Below, in pieces: positions 1 through 7,740 of a stretch of 64,000 nt of DNA. The notes under the pieces are model-generated. The model worked only from the letters and a program-made list of their open reading frames with translations. It had not been told where the DNA came from and made no database searches. Each line of letters opens with the position of its first letter. Position 1 is the stretch's first letter. The stretch comes from Entoloma clypeatum. Its lineage: Eukaryota > Basidiomycota > Agaricomycetes > Agaricales > Entolomataceae. Location: positions 5,580,001-5,644,000 of the forward strand of contig OY751486.1 in the NCBI GenBank assembly GCA_963565915.1. Direction: 5' to 3'. Both the position numbers and the translations under genes were made by a program.

Positions 1-316
1 GCCATCCCACACCATCTTCGTGCAGTTCCACCACCATTCTGTCCACAATGAGTATTCAGTAGATACGAATTTTCTCTGCTCCTGTTAACAAGCACCCCAG
101 TCTGTAACTCAGGTGCATTCTTTAGCCCATCTGTAGCCACACCCTAGTCATACCCTGCCACCCACCCTAGCTGTACCCTAGTCATATTCTGTCATCCACC
201 CTAGCCATGCCCTAGTCCACACCCTAGTCATACCCTGCCACCCACCCTAGCTGTACCCTAGTCAAAAAAGTTTTGTACCCTACCCTAATTCCAAATCAAT
301 TCTTCTAGATAACCCC
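1..316 (+). repeat. R1 repeat, copy 1
   Basis: This 316-bp block recurs almost unchanged at 12556-12871 and 16819-17134. Its second half is built from degenerate CCCTAG-type words (CCCTAGTCATA, CCCTGCCACCCACC, CCCTAGCTGTA) that look like decayed telomere-type repeats. It closes with a fixed 28-bp tail ending TTCTAGATAACCCC. In this copy the tail is joined to the first hammerhead element. No coding potential is visible. The window cuts in at its first base, so sequence to the left probably continues another macro-unit. Confidence 0.9.
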
Positions 317-679
317 TATGGCTTGCTTGTTCGCCCTTGCTTACTCCAGCTCTGATGTCAACCATTGTGTCTGGCGTTTTTACGTACATTTCGTAAATAA
401 TGTACTTAGGTGGTTTCCCGTAACTGTTCTTACATGTTACTGGGTATTGGTTAGTTTTCTTGCTGTGTGTCCCTCGGGATAACGGTCTTCGCCTTCAAAG
501 ATCTTCGGACTTTGATGTGGGAGCGATCCGTTATCTCGGTTCACTCGGATCTCACCCGGACCGTTGGTCCGTGATGGGGATTCCCCATAGCCTTACCTTT
601 GCAGGGTCCTACTCGGGTCCTGTCTTGGCGAGCGCTATTGTGGCGTTTTCCTCTCACGACCTGTCAGGCGTGTGACGAA

Positions 680-823
680 GTGGACAATAGGCGGAGTCAG
701 CTGCCCAGAGAACAATAGTTCTATTGTTCTCTGAATGACTCAACCGATTGCCGTTTTCGGACCTGATGAGGCCTATAAAGGCCGAAATAGGATCCTGGAC
801 TTATCCCAAGTCCTATTGTCCAC
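680..823 (+). repeat. 12-bp inverted repeat enclosing hairpin and ribozyme, copy 1
   Basis: GTGGACAATAGG at 680-691 is the exact reverse complement of CCTATTGTCCAC at 812-823. The right arm straddles the predicted hammerhead cleavage site (817/818). Between the arms, 705-732 forms a hairpin with 13-bp arms and a TT loop. The arrangement is conserved in copy 2 (1363-1507). It would let the upstream strand compete with the ribozyme for its cleavage strand. Confidence 0.75.
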
Positions 824-830
824 ATCGGCA
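748..830 (+). ncRNA. Hammerhead ribozyme 1
   Basis: The full hammerhead core is present. CTGATGA (763-769) is followed by stem II GGCC/GGCC with loop TATAAA, then GAAA, then a long stem III (TAGGA/TCCTA, with inner CTT/AAG pairing possible). Next comes the cleavage triplet ATT (815-817), and stem I is GGAC/GTCC. Stem I extends beyond an internal loop through TGCCG/CGGCA. Stems II and III are closed by loops and stem I is open, so the topology is type I. Cleavage is predicted between 817 and 818. The AUU triplet satisfies the NUH rule but is less common than GUC. Activity is inferred from structure only. Confidence 0.85.
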
Positions 831-851
831 CACAGGCCCCTCAGTCGCACT

Positions 852-877
852 CCCCTAACCCCTAACCCCTAACCCCC
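852..877 (+). repeat. Telomere-like (CCCCTAA)n tract, 1
   Basis: CCCCTAACCCCTAACCCC and flanking bases form just over three units of the 7-mer CCCCTAA, read on the plus strand. The tract directly follows the 3' end of hammerhead element copy 1. Its complement is TTAGGGG, one G longer than the common TTAGGG telomere repeat. Confidence 0.8.
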
Positions 878-905
878 TTCCAAATCAATTCTTCTAGATA
901 ACCCC
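878..905 (+). repeat. Isolated 28-bp R1 tail
   Basis: Only the last 28 bp of R1, ending TTCTAGATAACCCC, is present here, directly after the telomere-like tract and before hammerhead element copy 2. It shows that the R1 terminus can be attached separately from the rest of R1. Confidence 0.85.
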
Positions 906-1362
906 CTGCGAGTCCGCCCTTTGATAAGGCGCTGCTGTAGTACTGTAAATACTGCGCTTTGGGGAGTAGTACACGACTCGTACTCTGTTTGGTAATTGTA
1001 GAGCGTTACGCGACGAAGGTGACCCCCTGGTCATCCAAGTCACGTGACCCTTAGGTATCTTTTCACATTCGCTGATCGCCGTGATCGTTGATCACTGGGT
1101 CTTAAGACCGGTGTTCTGGGAACATCACATGCGATTCGGTCCACCCGGACCTCACCGGACCTTCGGTCCGTGATGGGGATTCCCCATAGCCTTACCTCTG
1201 ATTCTTATCGGGTCATCGGTTGCACCCTGCTTGATCTGGAGAAGGATCAGGCGCTCCTTCTTGTCTAGAAAGGGGTGCTCCCTAGATCCTGAAGTCCGAT
1301 TTGGACACTGGTGAGCGCTGTGTGGCGTTTTTCTCCCACGGACGACAGTTCGTGTGAACGTG

Positions 1363-1507
1363 GTGGACAATAGGCGGAGTCAGTTGACCTGTGGAACAAT
1401 AGTTCTATTGTTCTTCAGATGACTCAACCGATTGCCGTATTCGGACCTGATGAGGCCTTTAAAGGCCGAAATAGGATCCTGGACTTTCCCCAAGTCCTAT
1501 TGTCCAC
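1363..1507 (+). repeat. 12-bp inverted repeat enclosing hairpin and ribozyme, copy 2
   Basis: GTGGACAATAGG at 1363-1374 pairs exactly with CCTATTGTCCAC at 1496-1507, which spans the second predicted cleavage site (1501/1502). The enclosed hairpin GAACAATAG-TT-CTATTGTTC is shorter than in copy 1, but both the hairpin and the flanking arms are retained although surrounding sequence differs. Confidence 0.75.
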
Positions 1508-1513
1508 TCGGCA
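1433..1513 (+). ncRNA. Hammerhead ribozyme 2
   Basis: The core matches ribozyme 1: CTGATGA (1447-1453), stem II GGCC/GGCC with loop TTTAAA, GAAA, stem III TAGGA/TCCTA, triplet ATT (1499-1501), and stem I GGAC/GTCC with outer TGCCG/CGGCA. Nearly all differences from copy 1 fall in loops: loop II TATAAA versus TTTAAA, loop III, and the stem I internal loop. That is the pattern expected if the fold is maintained. Cleavage is predicted between 1501 and 1502. Confidence 0.85.
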
Positions 1514-1563
1514 CAGGCCCCCCAGTCGCTTCCTTCCCTCCATCGTCTTTGGCGTTGGAAATA

Positions 1564-1586
1564 CTAACCCCTAACCCCTAACCCCC
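1564..1586 (+). repeat. Telomere-like (CCCCTAA)n tract, 2
   Basis: Three CTAACCCC-type units plus extra Cs directly follow the 3' end of hammerhead element copy 2, as in copy 1. The G-rich strand lies on minus, so the element's plus-strand RNA would end against the tract. Confidence 0.8.
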
Positions 1587-1999
1587 AGAAACACTATACA
1601 ACACCTTCGAACTTGCTAACTTTTTCATATTTGTACATGCTTGGTCATAATATTTCATTGTTTGGCCATCATAGACAATGTACACAAGTGCAAACAACCT
1701 TTCGCAGAATTACTGAGCACGGCATTCTACCTAAGAATGAGGCATCTGACAGAGATGTGCACACAATACAGGTGTGTAAGCATATAATAATTCGTCGGCG
1801 ACGAAACCATACAGACACCTGTGCGTGGGCAATAACATATTTGTCGCGAAATTGCACCCAGAACCCACCCACACGCGCGAAAATCATTCCCTCCAGACAA
1901 AACGGGAACCAGGGCAATAACCCCCTGCGTCCATCAATATAGGCACCCAAAACACGGTCGGATTGGTGATGGATGCAGCCATCTTGCTCATCGTCCATG
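1587..1999. other. Unassigned AT-richer stretch
   Basis: No conserved gene is recognised. Two overlapping ORFs of about 109 codons on opposite strands (1613-1942 and 1669-1998) have no recognisable domain. The first GTCGGCGAC-type dyad appears at about 1796, so this may be degenerate satellite mixed with unique DNA. Confidence 0.4.
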
Positions 2000-4900
2000 T
2001 GTGGCGCAGCTGTCTCACTTCTTCCTGCCGTTAAACAAAGTCAGATGGTGTGGGCGACTGTTGTGAGAGGTGTGGTAGTACAGCTTTCTCGCGTCGTCGC
2101 CGACGAAGTCTGGGAAAGTTGTCAGACTAGTGGTACAGCCGTCTCGTCCAGTCATGGTTGTTGTCCACTGCGAAGTGAATATGCATGTTGTATGTAAGAA
2201 TGTGTCGTCGTCGATAAAACGTAGAGACAGGCAGCCGTCGCAGCAGCATAAAAATGTCGTCGTTGTCGACATGTGAGTGAGCAACAATAAAATGTAGAAA
2301 TGACGACGACAACGACGACATGTGTAGAGCAGGGGCACTGGGGCAGCAAAGGGGTTAGGGGGGGGGGGGGGGGCGGGGGGGGTTACAGTGACATGTCTTC
2401 GTCGACGAGGTGGGGTGGCTCGTCCCCCAATGTGAAAATACGTCGACGACGTATGAGTGGACGAACTGCAGCAAACATAATCGGGTTATTCCACCAGTAG
2501 CACAAACAGTGAAGAGCAGGCGTTTGCCGTACAGGGTGGGGGTGTGGTACCGTGGTGTAGCCATCCAACGGTCGGACGTTTCGTGACAGGCATCAGCCGC
2601 CAAACAGGGCGTAGTAGGTATCAATGGGCGAGACAGCGAGGTGGTACGGACGGATGTGAGTAGTTGAGCGGAAGAAGGAGGTGAGAGGGCGAAGGGACGA
2701 CGTGAGCCGTCAAACGGGGCGTGGTAGGTCCCGATAGGTGACACAGGGAGGTGGCTGGGTGCCGCGCAGACGCAGGGGTCAACCCACTGCGTTGCGACCG
2801 CCAAATCCGACGCAGGGGTAAACCCCTTGCGTGGATGCTCTCGGGTCGGATGTGTCGATGGGGTGGAAGGGGTGAGTGCTGGTGTGGGTCATTAGCAGGC
2901 GTCAAGGGTGAGGGAACGTGGGGTGCTTACCTCGGCAGCGGACGGCGAAGGATGGGGGCATAGCCGTGCTGGCTATTAAACGGGGTACGCTGGAGGTCGG
3001 TGCTGGACGGTCATCAAACGGAGGGCAGAGCGTAGGTGTCGAAGCAGCTACATGGCGAGAGGCGGGCTGTAGCGATTAAACGGCGTGTGCCTGTTTAAGG
3101 TCACCATGGGCTTCATCAGGGCCGTGCCGCTGTGGTGTGTCGTGAGCGGGCGTCAATAGTGGGAAGCGGGGCATGCGTACTGAGTCTTGCTGGGCCTGGG
3201 ATGTTGGAGGCGAGGGACTGGGACTCATGGTCCAGCCGTTTCTTCCCTTCGTCAACGAAGTGAGGTGGTGAGCCTCGTGGCGTAGCTGAGCCGCCTCGTC
3301 TCCTCATCGACGACCTGATGATGTAGCCTCTCGTGCCTTGCGGCGTAAGCTGTCAGGCAGGGTGTGGTAGGCATCGCATTCCTCGTCTCGTATCGTCCAT
3401 CTCGTCTCCTCAGTGTCGAGGTGGAATGGTGGGTCCGTGCGCGCATCGTCTCGTCGCGGACAAGATGAGGTGGGTTGGTGGGGGTGATGGGTTTCGTGTA
3501 GCCGTCTCAGTTCTTCGTCGACGACGAGGTGAGGTGGCGGGTCCCATGGCGCAACCGTCCCATCCCTTCGTCGACGAAATGAGGTTGAGGGTCTCGTGGC
3601 GCAACCGTCTCATGTCTTCGTCGACGACGTGAGGTGGTGGGTCCCTTCTCCTCGTCGTCGACGAGGTGGTGGGTCCCTTCTCCTCGTCGTCGACGAGGTG
3701 TTGGTCTCGCCGTGCAGGTGTCTCGTCTCAGTAGACGAGGAGGAGGGGTGATGGGTCCAGCCATGGTCCCTTCGTCGACAAGGTGGAGGTCCCAGTCGAA
3801 TCTTCCTATTCGTGAAGGAATCGTCGTCGAGAAATGGAGACTTGCGAAAATCCCGGCATTTCGTCGTCGAAGGATGGTGTGGAGATGGCCGCCGATTGGA
3901 GTGGGAAATGGAAATGGCGTGGCGTGTGGTGGATGTGGGCGGAGTGGTGTAGAAACGGATATGTCGTCAGGAAAGGCAGAGCGGATGGGTGTGGAGGGGT
4001 GAATGGGCGAGTGGGTCATCGTCAACGGAAGGGGAGGTAGAACGACTATGGGTACGTGAGAGGGGGACGTTAGTGTACTGAATGTGGGGTTGAATGTGGG
4101 GTTGTACGCACAATTGTGGCGTCGTCGACGAAGCGACGAGGCAGGCAGAGTGGCCGCGCAGATAGAGTAGCGCCTGGAGAGAACGGAGCGTCGACCAAGC
4201 ATCCCGTCGTGGCTTGATGACCAGAGAGCGGGCGTCCAGAGGCAGATGACGACGGATCGATGTTTACTAGGGACTGTGGTGGATGTGGTGGTGGTACAGC
4301 CGTGGCGTCTCTCCCGACGCAGCCATGTCGCCCCTTCGTCGTGGACGTAGTGGCGAGTCTCGTGGTGTAGCCTTGCCATTGACCCCTCCGACGCACCTCC
4401 TTCTCTTCCCTTCTCACCTTCTAGCACCTCCAAGACTATTCTCTGTTGGGTGTCCCGGCGCATCCGTCCTGTTTCATCGTCGAAGGAGAGGGTGGAAGGC
4501 GTCTTGGCGCAACTGTCTCGTTTCGTGGTCGAAGGAGTGGCGGTGGGGCTCTCCTGGCAGCAATCGCATCTCGTTCCCTCGTCGAAGGAGTGGCATGATG
4601 GGCGCCCTGTGCGTCGTCCCCGTCCCTCGTCGACGGAGTATGACGGGAGGTGTCCTGATACAGTCGTCCCGTTCCCTCGTGGAAGAAGTGGGGTGAGTGG
4701 TCCTCGTCTCGTTCCCTCGCCGTAGAGTCGGATGGGAGCTGCCCTGGTGCGTCGTCTCGTTCCCTCGTCGAAGGAGTGGCACGGGCGGCCTCCTGGCGCA
4801 CGTGTCTCATTTTCTCGTTGGAGAAGTGGCGTGGAGGGTGTCCTCGTGCAGCCGTCTCGTTCCCTTGTTGAAGGAGCGAGGCAGGTGGTCTCCTAAGCAG

Positions 4901-6160
4901 CCGTACCGTTTCGTCGTCGACCCAAAACATGGATGTGGTCGTACAGCATGTAGCGGTCTCGTCTTCTTGTCGACAAGGTGGGGTGCTGCCGGGTCGTCGC
5001 CAGCGTGGGCTGGTGGGAATGGTGGTGCAGCCCGTCATGTCGTCGTCGACGAAATGGAGTGGTGGGCGTCGTGGTGCAGCAGTCTCGTCTCCCCGCCGAC
5101 GAGGTGAGGTACTGCGTACTCGTAGTGCAGCCGTCGCGTCCTTTTCGTCGACGAGGTGGAGTGGTGGAGGGTGCAGCTGTCTCGTCTCGCACTGTCTCAT
5201 CTCTTCGTCAACGAGGTGGTGGTGCAGCCCATCTCGTCTCTTCGTCGACAAGGTCGAGTGGTCGTGGTTCAGCTGTCTTCTCTCGTGGTGCAGCTGTCTC
5301 GTCTCTTCGTCTTGAAGAGGCCGAAGAACTGGAGGGGCTTGGAGAGGATCATGGGGTACGCAGAGACTATGGTGCCCCAGAATGAAGGATCTTGATCTCG
5401 ACCGTTGTATGGTGGTAGTTGTCGCGTCGTGTGGGTCGTGCAGGTCTGTGGGAAATGACAAGGGTGGCGCTGCGCATCATCGCGTCCTTTTCGGCTTCAG
5501 AGGACCCGTCGTCGTCTTCACCATCCTGTTAAAACAATAGAATAGTGATTAGTATGTTGAAAACACCAGGGAAGGGGTCGCGAAATAGACTAACCATGGA
5601 GATGCCGTGGGAGATGCTGTCTCGCGTCGTCGGCGTCGTCGACGGTGGGAGGTGTGGTGCAGCCGCAATGTCTTGTGAAAGGTCTCGTGGTGCAGGTGGT
5701 ACCAGTCGTCTCGTGTCGTCGTCGACGTGTGGTGGGAGGGGGTGATGCCAATGCGCAAGACAGGGAGTGCTGGTGCGGTCCCGTTAAGTGGGCGTCAAGG
5801 CTGGGAGACGCGGGGTACTTACCTCGGCCATGCACGCGTGGGCGTCTGGTGTAGCTGCATACTAGCCGTCCCATTCCGTCGTTGAAAGAGGGAGCCGGGG
5901 AGTTGGTGCAGCCGCGTCCGTCGTCGAAGCAGGGATGTGGGGAGTTTGGTGCAGCCACGTCCGTCGAAAGAGAGGTTGGGGCATCCTGGGGCAGTCATCC
6001 TGCTCCGTCGAAGGAAGGTGTCGTGGAAGGACGGAGGTTGGCGGGGAGAGTCGTCAAGAGGGAGGTTCGGGGGATCCTGGGGCAGCCGTCGCGTTCCGTC
6101 GTCGAAGGATGGAGGTGGGGAGGTGTCGCCGAAAGAGAGAGGTTGGAGGGCCGACCTAGA
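2000..6160 (-). repeat. Dyad satellite, left (inverted) part
   Basis: Irregular tandem units of about 45-60 bp each carry a GTCGAC-centred dyad such as TTCGTCGACGA. Spacers read GTGGTGCAGCCGTCTCGTC and variants. Read on the minus strand, these spacers match GACGAGACGGCTGCACCAC in 7741-9450 and 12872-13900, so this block is inverted relative to the right part. Sub-blocks differ: 2600-3080 has recurring TCAAACGG and ATTAAACGG words, 4440-5300 has Arg/Ser/Val-rich readings, and 5540-6160 has GGTGCAGCCGCGTCCGTCG units. Long ORFs (for example minus 3507-4463 and 4436-5461) reflect absence of stop codons in a GC-rich repeat and are not called as genes. Confidence 0.75.
2351..2382 (+). repeat. TTAGGGG word and G-tract
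   Basis: A single GGGGTTAGGGG word runs into a tract of about 28 G broken by one C. This is the G-rich telomere-type orientation, opposite to the C-rich tracts at 852 and 1564. It marks the start of the inverted satellite part and could form a G-quadruplex. Confidence 0.7.
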
Positions 6161-6354
6161 TAATGATATCATCTACTAGGGACTACTCCCCAGTAGATGG
6201 CGACGAGAGGAGGGAGCCAGGGCTTACCACAGAGGACGATTGCACGGAACTTGCTTCCGTGCAATCGAAAGTGAAAGATAGACACTGCACGAGGCTGGTC
6301 CTCGTGCAGTGTGTCGTCGTCGACGAAGATTCGCGGCCGTGGGAAGTAAACGAC

Positions 6355-6470
6355 ACACAGCTGTGCACAGCCAGCGCACAGCCGCCAGTGCACAGCCAGC
6401 GCACAGCCGCCAGTGCACAGCCAGTGCACAGCCAGCGCACAGCCGCCAGTGCACAGCCAGTGCACAGCCC
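6355..6470 (+). repeat. CAGCC-type minisatellite
   Basis: Ten-bp words CACAGCCAGCG, CACAGCCGCCAGTG and CACAGCCAGTG alternate about a dozen times, giving a higher-order period of about 30 bp. It is open on both strands for that reason and is not called as coding. Confidence 0.85.
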
Positions 6471-6491
6471 CACGGAACCGCATTCGTCACC

Positions 6492-6574
6492 GACGAATGC
6501 AGACTGTGGGAAGCTCCACGCACCCGGGTGTAACAAAGTTGCCGGTGGGAGCTTTCCCACAGTCCGCATTCGTC
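6492..6574. repeat. 28/30-bp near-perfect inverted repeat
   Basis: The left arm 6492-6519 begins GACGAATGCAGACTGTGGGA. The right arm 6545-6574 is its reverse complement with one substitution and two single-base insertions. The spacer is about 25 bp. The outermost bases GACGAATGC/GCATTCGTC resemble half of the satellite dyad. It could extrude as a cruciform or fold as a stable RNA hairpin. Confidence 0.85.
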
Positions 6575-6644
6575 CACGACGAACTTATCTCTGCACGATC
6601 TTGCTCGTGCAGCCACTCTCCTTCCTCTCTCCCCTCGTCGCGCC

Positions 6645-6678
6645 CGAGGGACGTTCTGTCGGGGAGTAGTCCCTGGCA
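6645..6678 (+). repeat. S-box 1 (34 bp)
   Basis: CGAGGGACGTTCTGTCGGGG followed by AGTAGTCCCTGGCA. The ends AGGGAC/GTCCCT can pair. It is preceded by a pyrimidine-rich run and recurs at 9465, 11657, 13935 and 15900, each time at a junction between two satellite families. Confidence 0.85.
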
Positions 6679-6699
6679 TCGCGGCCCTCGTCTCTCGTC

Positions 6700-7740
6700 C
6701 CTCCTCGGTCGCCTCAAGCTGCCTACGGCAGCCTCTCGTCCCCTACGGCCTCCTGGAGTGCCCAACCACTGCCTCTAGCCCCCAACGGCTGCCTCTCGTC
6801 CTCTACGGCCTCCTGGCGTGCCCAATGACCGCCTCTCTCCCCCCACGGCCGTCTCTCGCCCCGTACGGCCGTCTCTCGTCGCCAACGGCTGCCTCTCGCC
6901 CCCTACGGCCTCCTGGCGTGCCCAACGACCCCTTCTCGCCCCCAACGGCTGCCTCTCGTCCCCTACGGCCTCCTGGCGTGCCCAACGACCCCTTCTCGCC
7001 CCCAACGGCTGCCTCTCGTCGCCAACGGCTCCCTGTCGCGCCCAATGCCCGTTTCCCGCCGCCTACGGCTGCCTCTCGTCCCCTACGGCCTCCTGGCGTG
7101 CCCAACGACCCCTTCTCGCCCCCAACGGCTGCCTCTCGTCCCCTACGGCCTCCTGGCGTGCCCAATGACCGCTTCTCGCCCCCAACGGCTGCCTCTCGTC
7201 GCCAACGGCTCCCTGTCGCGCCCAATGCCCGTTTCCCGCCGCCTACGGCTGCCTCTCGTCCCCTACGGCCTCCTGGCGTGCCCAACGACCCCTTCTCGCC
7301 CCCAACGGCCGTCTCTCGTCGCCAACGGCTCCCTGTCGCGCCCAATGCCTGTTTCCCGCCGCCTACGGCTGCCTCTCGTCCCCTACGGCCTCCTGGCGTG
7401 CCCAACGACCCCTTCTCGCCCCCAACGGCCGTCTCTCGTCACCAACGGCTCCCTGTCGCGCCCAATGCCCGTTTCCCGCCCCAACGACCCCTTCCCGTCG
7501 CCAACGGCTGCCTCTCGTCCCCTACGGCCTCCTGGCGTGCCCAATGACCGCCTCTCTCCCCCCACGGCCGTCCCTCGTCGCCAACGGCTACCTCTCGTCC
7601 CCTACGGCCTCCTGGCGTGCCCAACGACACCTTCTCGCCCCCAACGGCCGTCTCTCGTCGCCAACGGCTCCCTGTCGCGCCCAATGCCCGTTTCTCGCCC
7701 CGTACAAATGCCTCTCGTCCCCTACGGCCTCCTGGCGTAG
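6700..7740. repeat. 20/60-bp minisatellite
   Basis: Three related 20-bp subunits follow one another: CCCCAACGGCTGCCTCTCGT, CCCCTACGGCCTCCTGGCGT and CCCAACGACCCCTTCTCGCC. Together they make a 60-bp unit and a 180-bp higher-order unit. Because 60 is a multiple of three and the units lack stops, ORFs of 200-240 codons stay open on both strands (plus 6825-7547, minus 6803-7405) with a 20-residue periodic Pro/Arg-rich or Gly/Arg-rich reading. No start context, intron or known domain supports a gene. Confidence 0.85.

Larger units (their letters stand above)
317..851 (+). mobile_element. Hammerhead-bearing element, copy 1
   Basis: A segment of about 535 bp lies between the R1 tail and a CCCCTAA tract. 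It shares ordered blocks with 906-1563: a GGACC/GGTCC hairpin followed by an ATGGGG/CCCCAT hairpin (558-600), the word GTGGACAATAGGCGGAGTCA, a long AACAATAG/CTATTGTT hairpin and a hammerhead ribozyme. Sequence between the blocks is diverged, and no conserved ORF is shared. It could be a non-autonomous retroelement such as a telomere-attached Penelope-like remnant or a retrozyme-like unit. That class assignment is inference; the repeated structure and its boundaries are seen directly. Confidence 0.6.
906..1563 (+). mobile_element. Hammerhead-bearing element, copy 2
   Basis: A segment of about 658 bp is bounded by the R1 tail on the left and a second CCCCTAA tract on the right. It repeats the ordered blocks of copy 1: the GGACC/GGTCC and ATGGGG/CCCCAT hairpins at 1158-1198, the GTGGACAATAGG strand, the AACAATAG/CTATTGTT hairpin and a hammerhead near the 3' end. 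The 5' part (906-1150) is not obviously alignable to copy 1. The distance between the two predicted cleavage sites is 684 nt. No convincing protein is encoded. Confidence 0.6.
6166..6675. repeat. Hairpin-rich central segment between inverted boxes
   Basis: The segment is flanked by AGGGACTACTCCCC (6177-6190) and its reverse complement GGGGAGTAGTCCCT (6661-6674). Inside are the palindrome ATGATATCAT (6167-6176), hairpins at 6240-6264 (10-bp arms) and 6282-6312 (13-bp arms), a CAGCC minisatellite (6355-6470), a large inverted repeat (6492-6574) and a hairpin at 6591-6612 (8-bp arms). Satellite orientation switches across this segment. No gene is recognised. Confidence 0.7.

Noticed and set aside
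2351..2382. A true chromosome end at the G-tract
   Set aside because: Only one TTAGGGG word is followed by homopolymer G, and sequence continues on both sides; an internal remnant at most.
3507..5461. Long minus-strand ORFs of 318 and 341 codons
   Set aside because: They lie wholly in the dyad satellite, read as Arg/Thr/His/Pro-rich low complexity, and equally long ORFs occur on the other strand. Stop-poor repeat composition explains them.
6645..6678. S-box as a tRNA or HDV-like ribozyme
   Set aside because: It has one stem (AGGGAC/GTCCCT) but no cloverleaf, no A/B box and no convincing nested double pseudoknot.
6803..7547. Periodic 200-240 codon ORFs on both strands
   Set aside because: A consequence of a 60-bp stop-free minisatellite; no domain, intron or start context.
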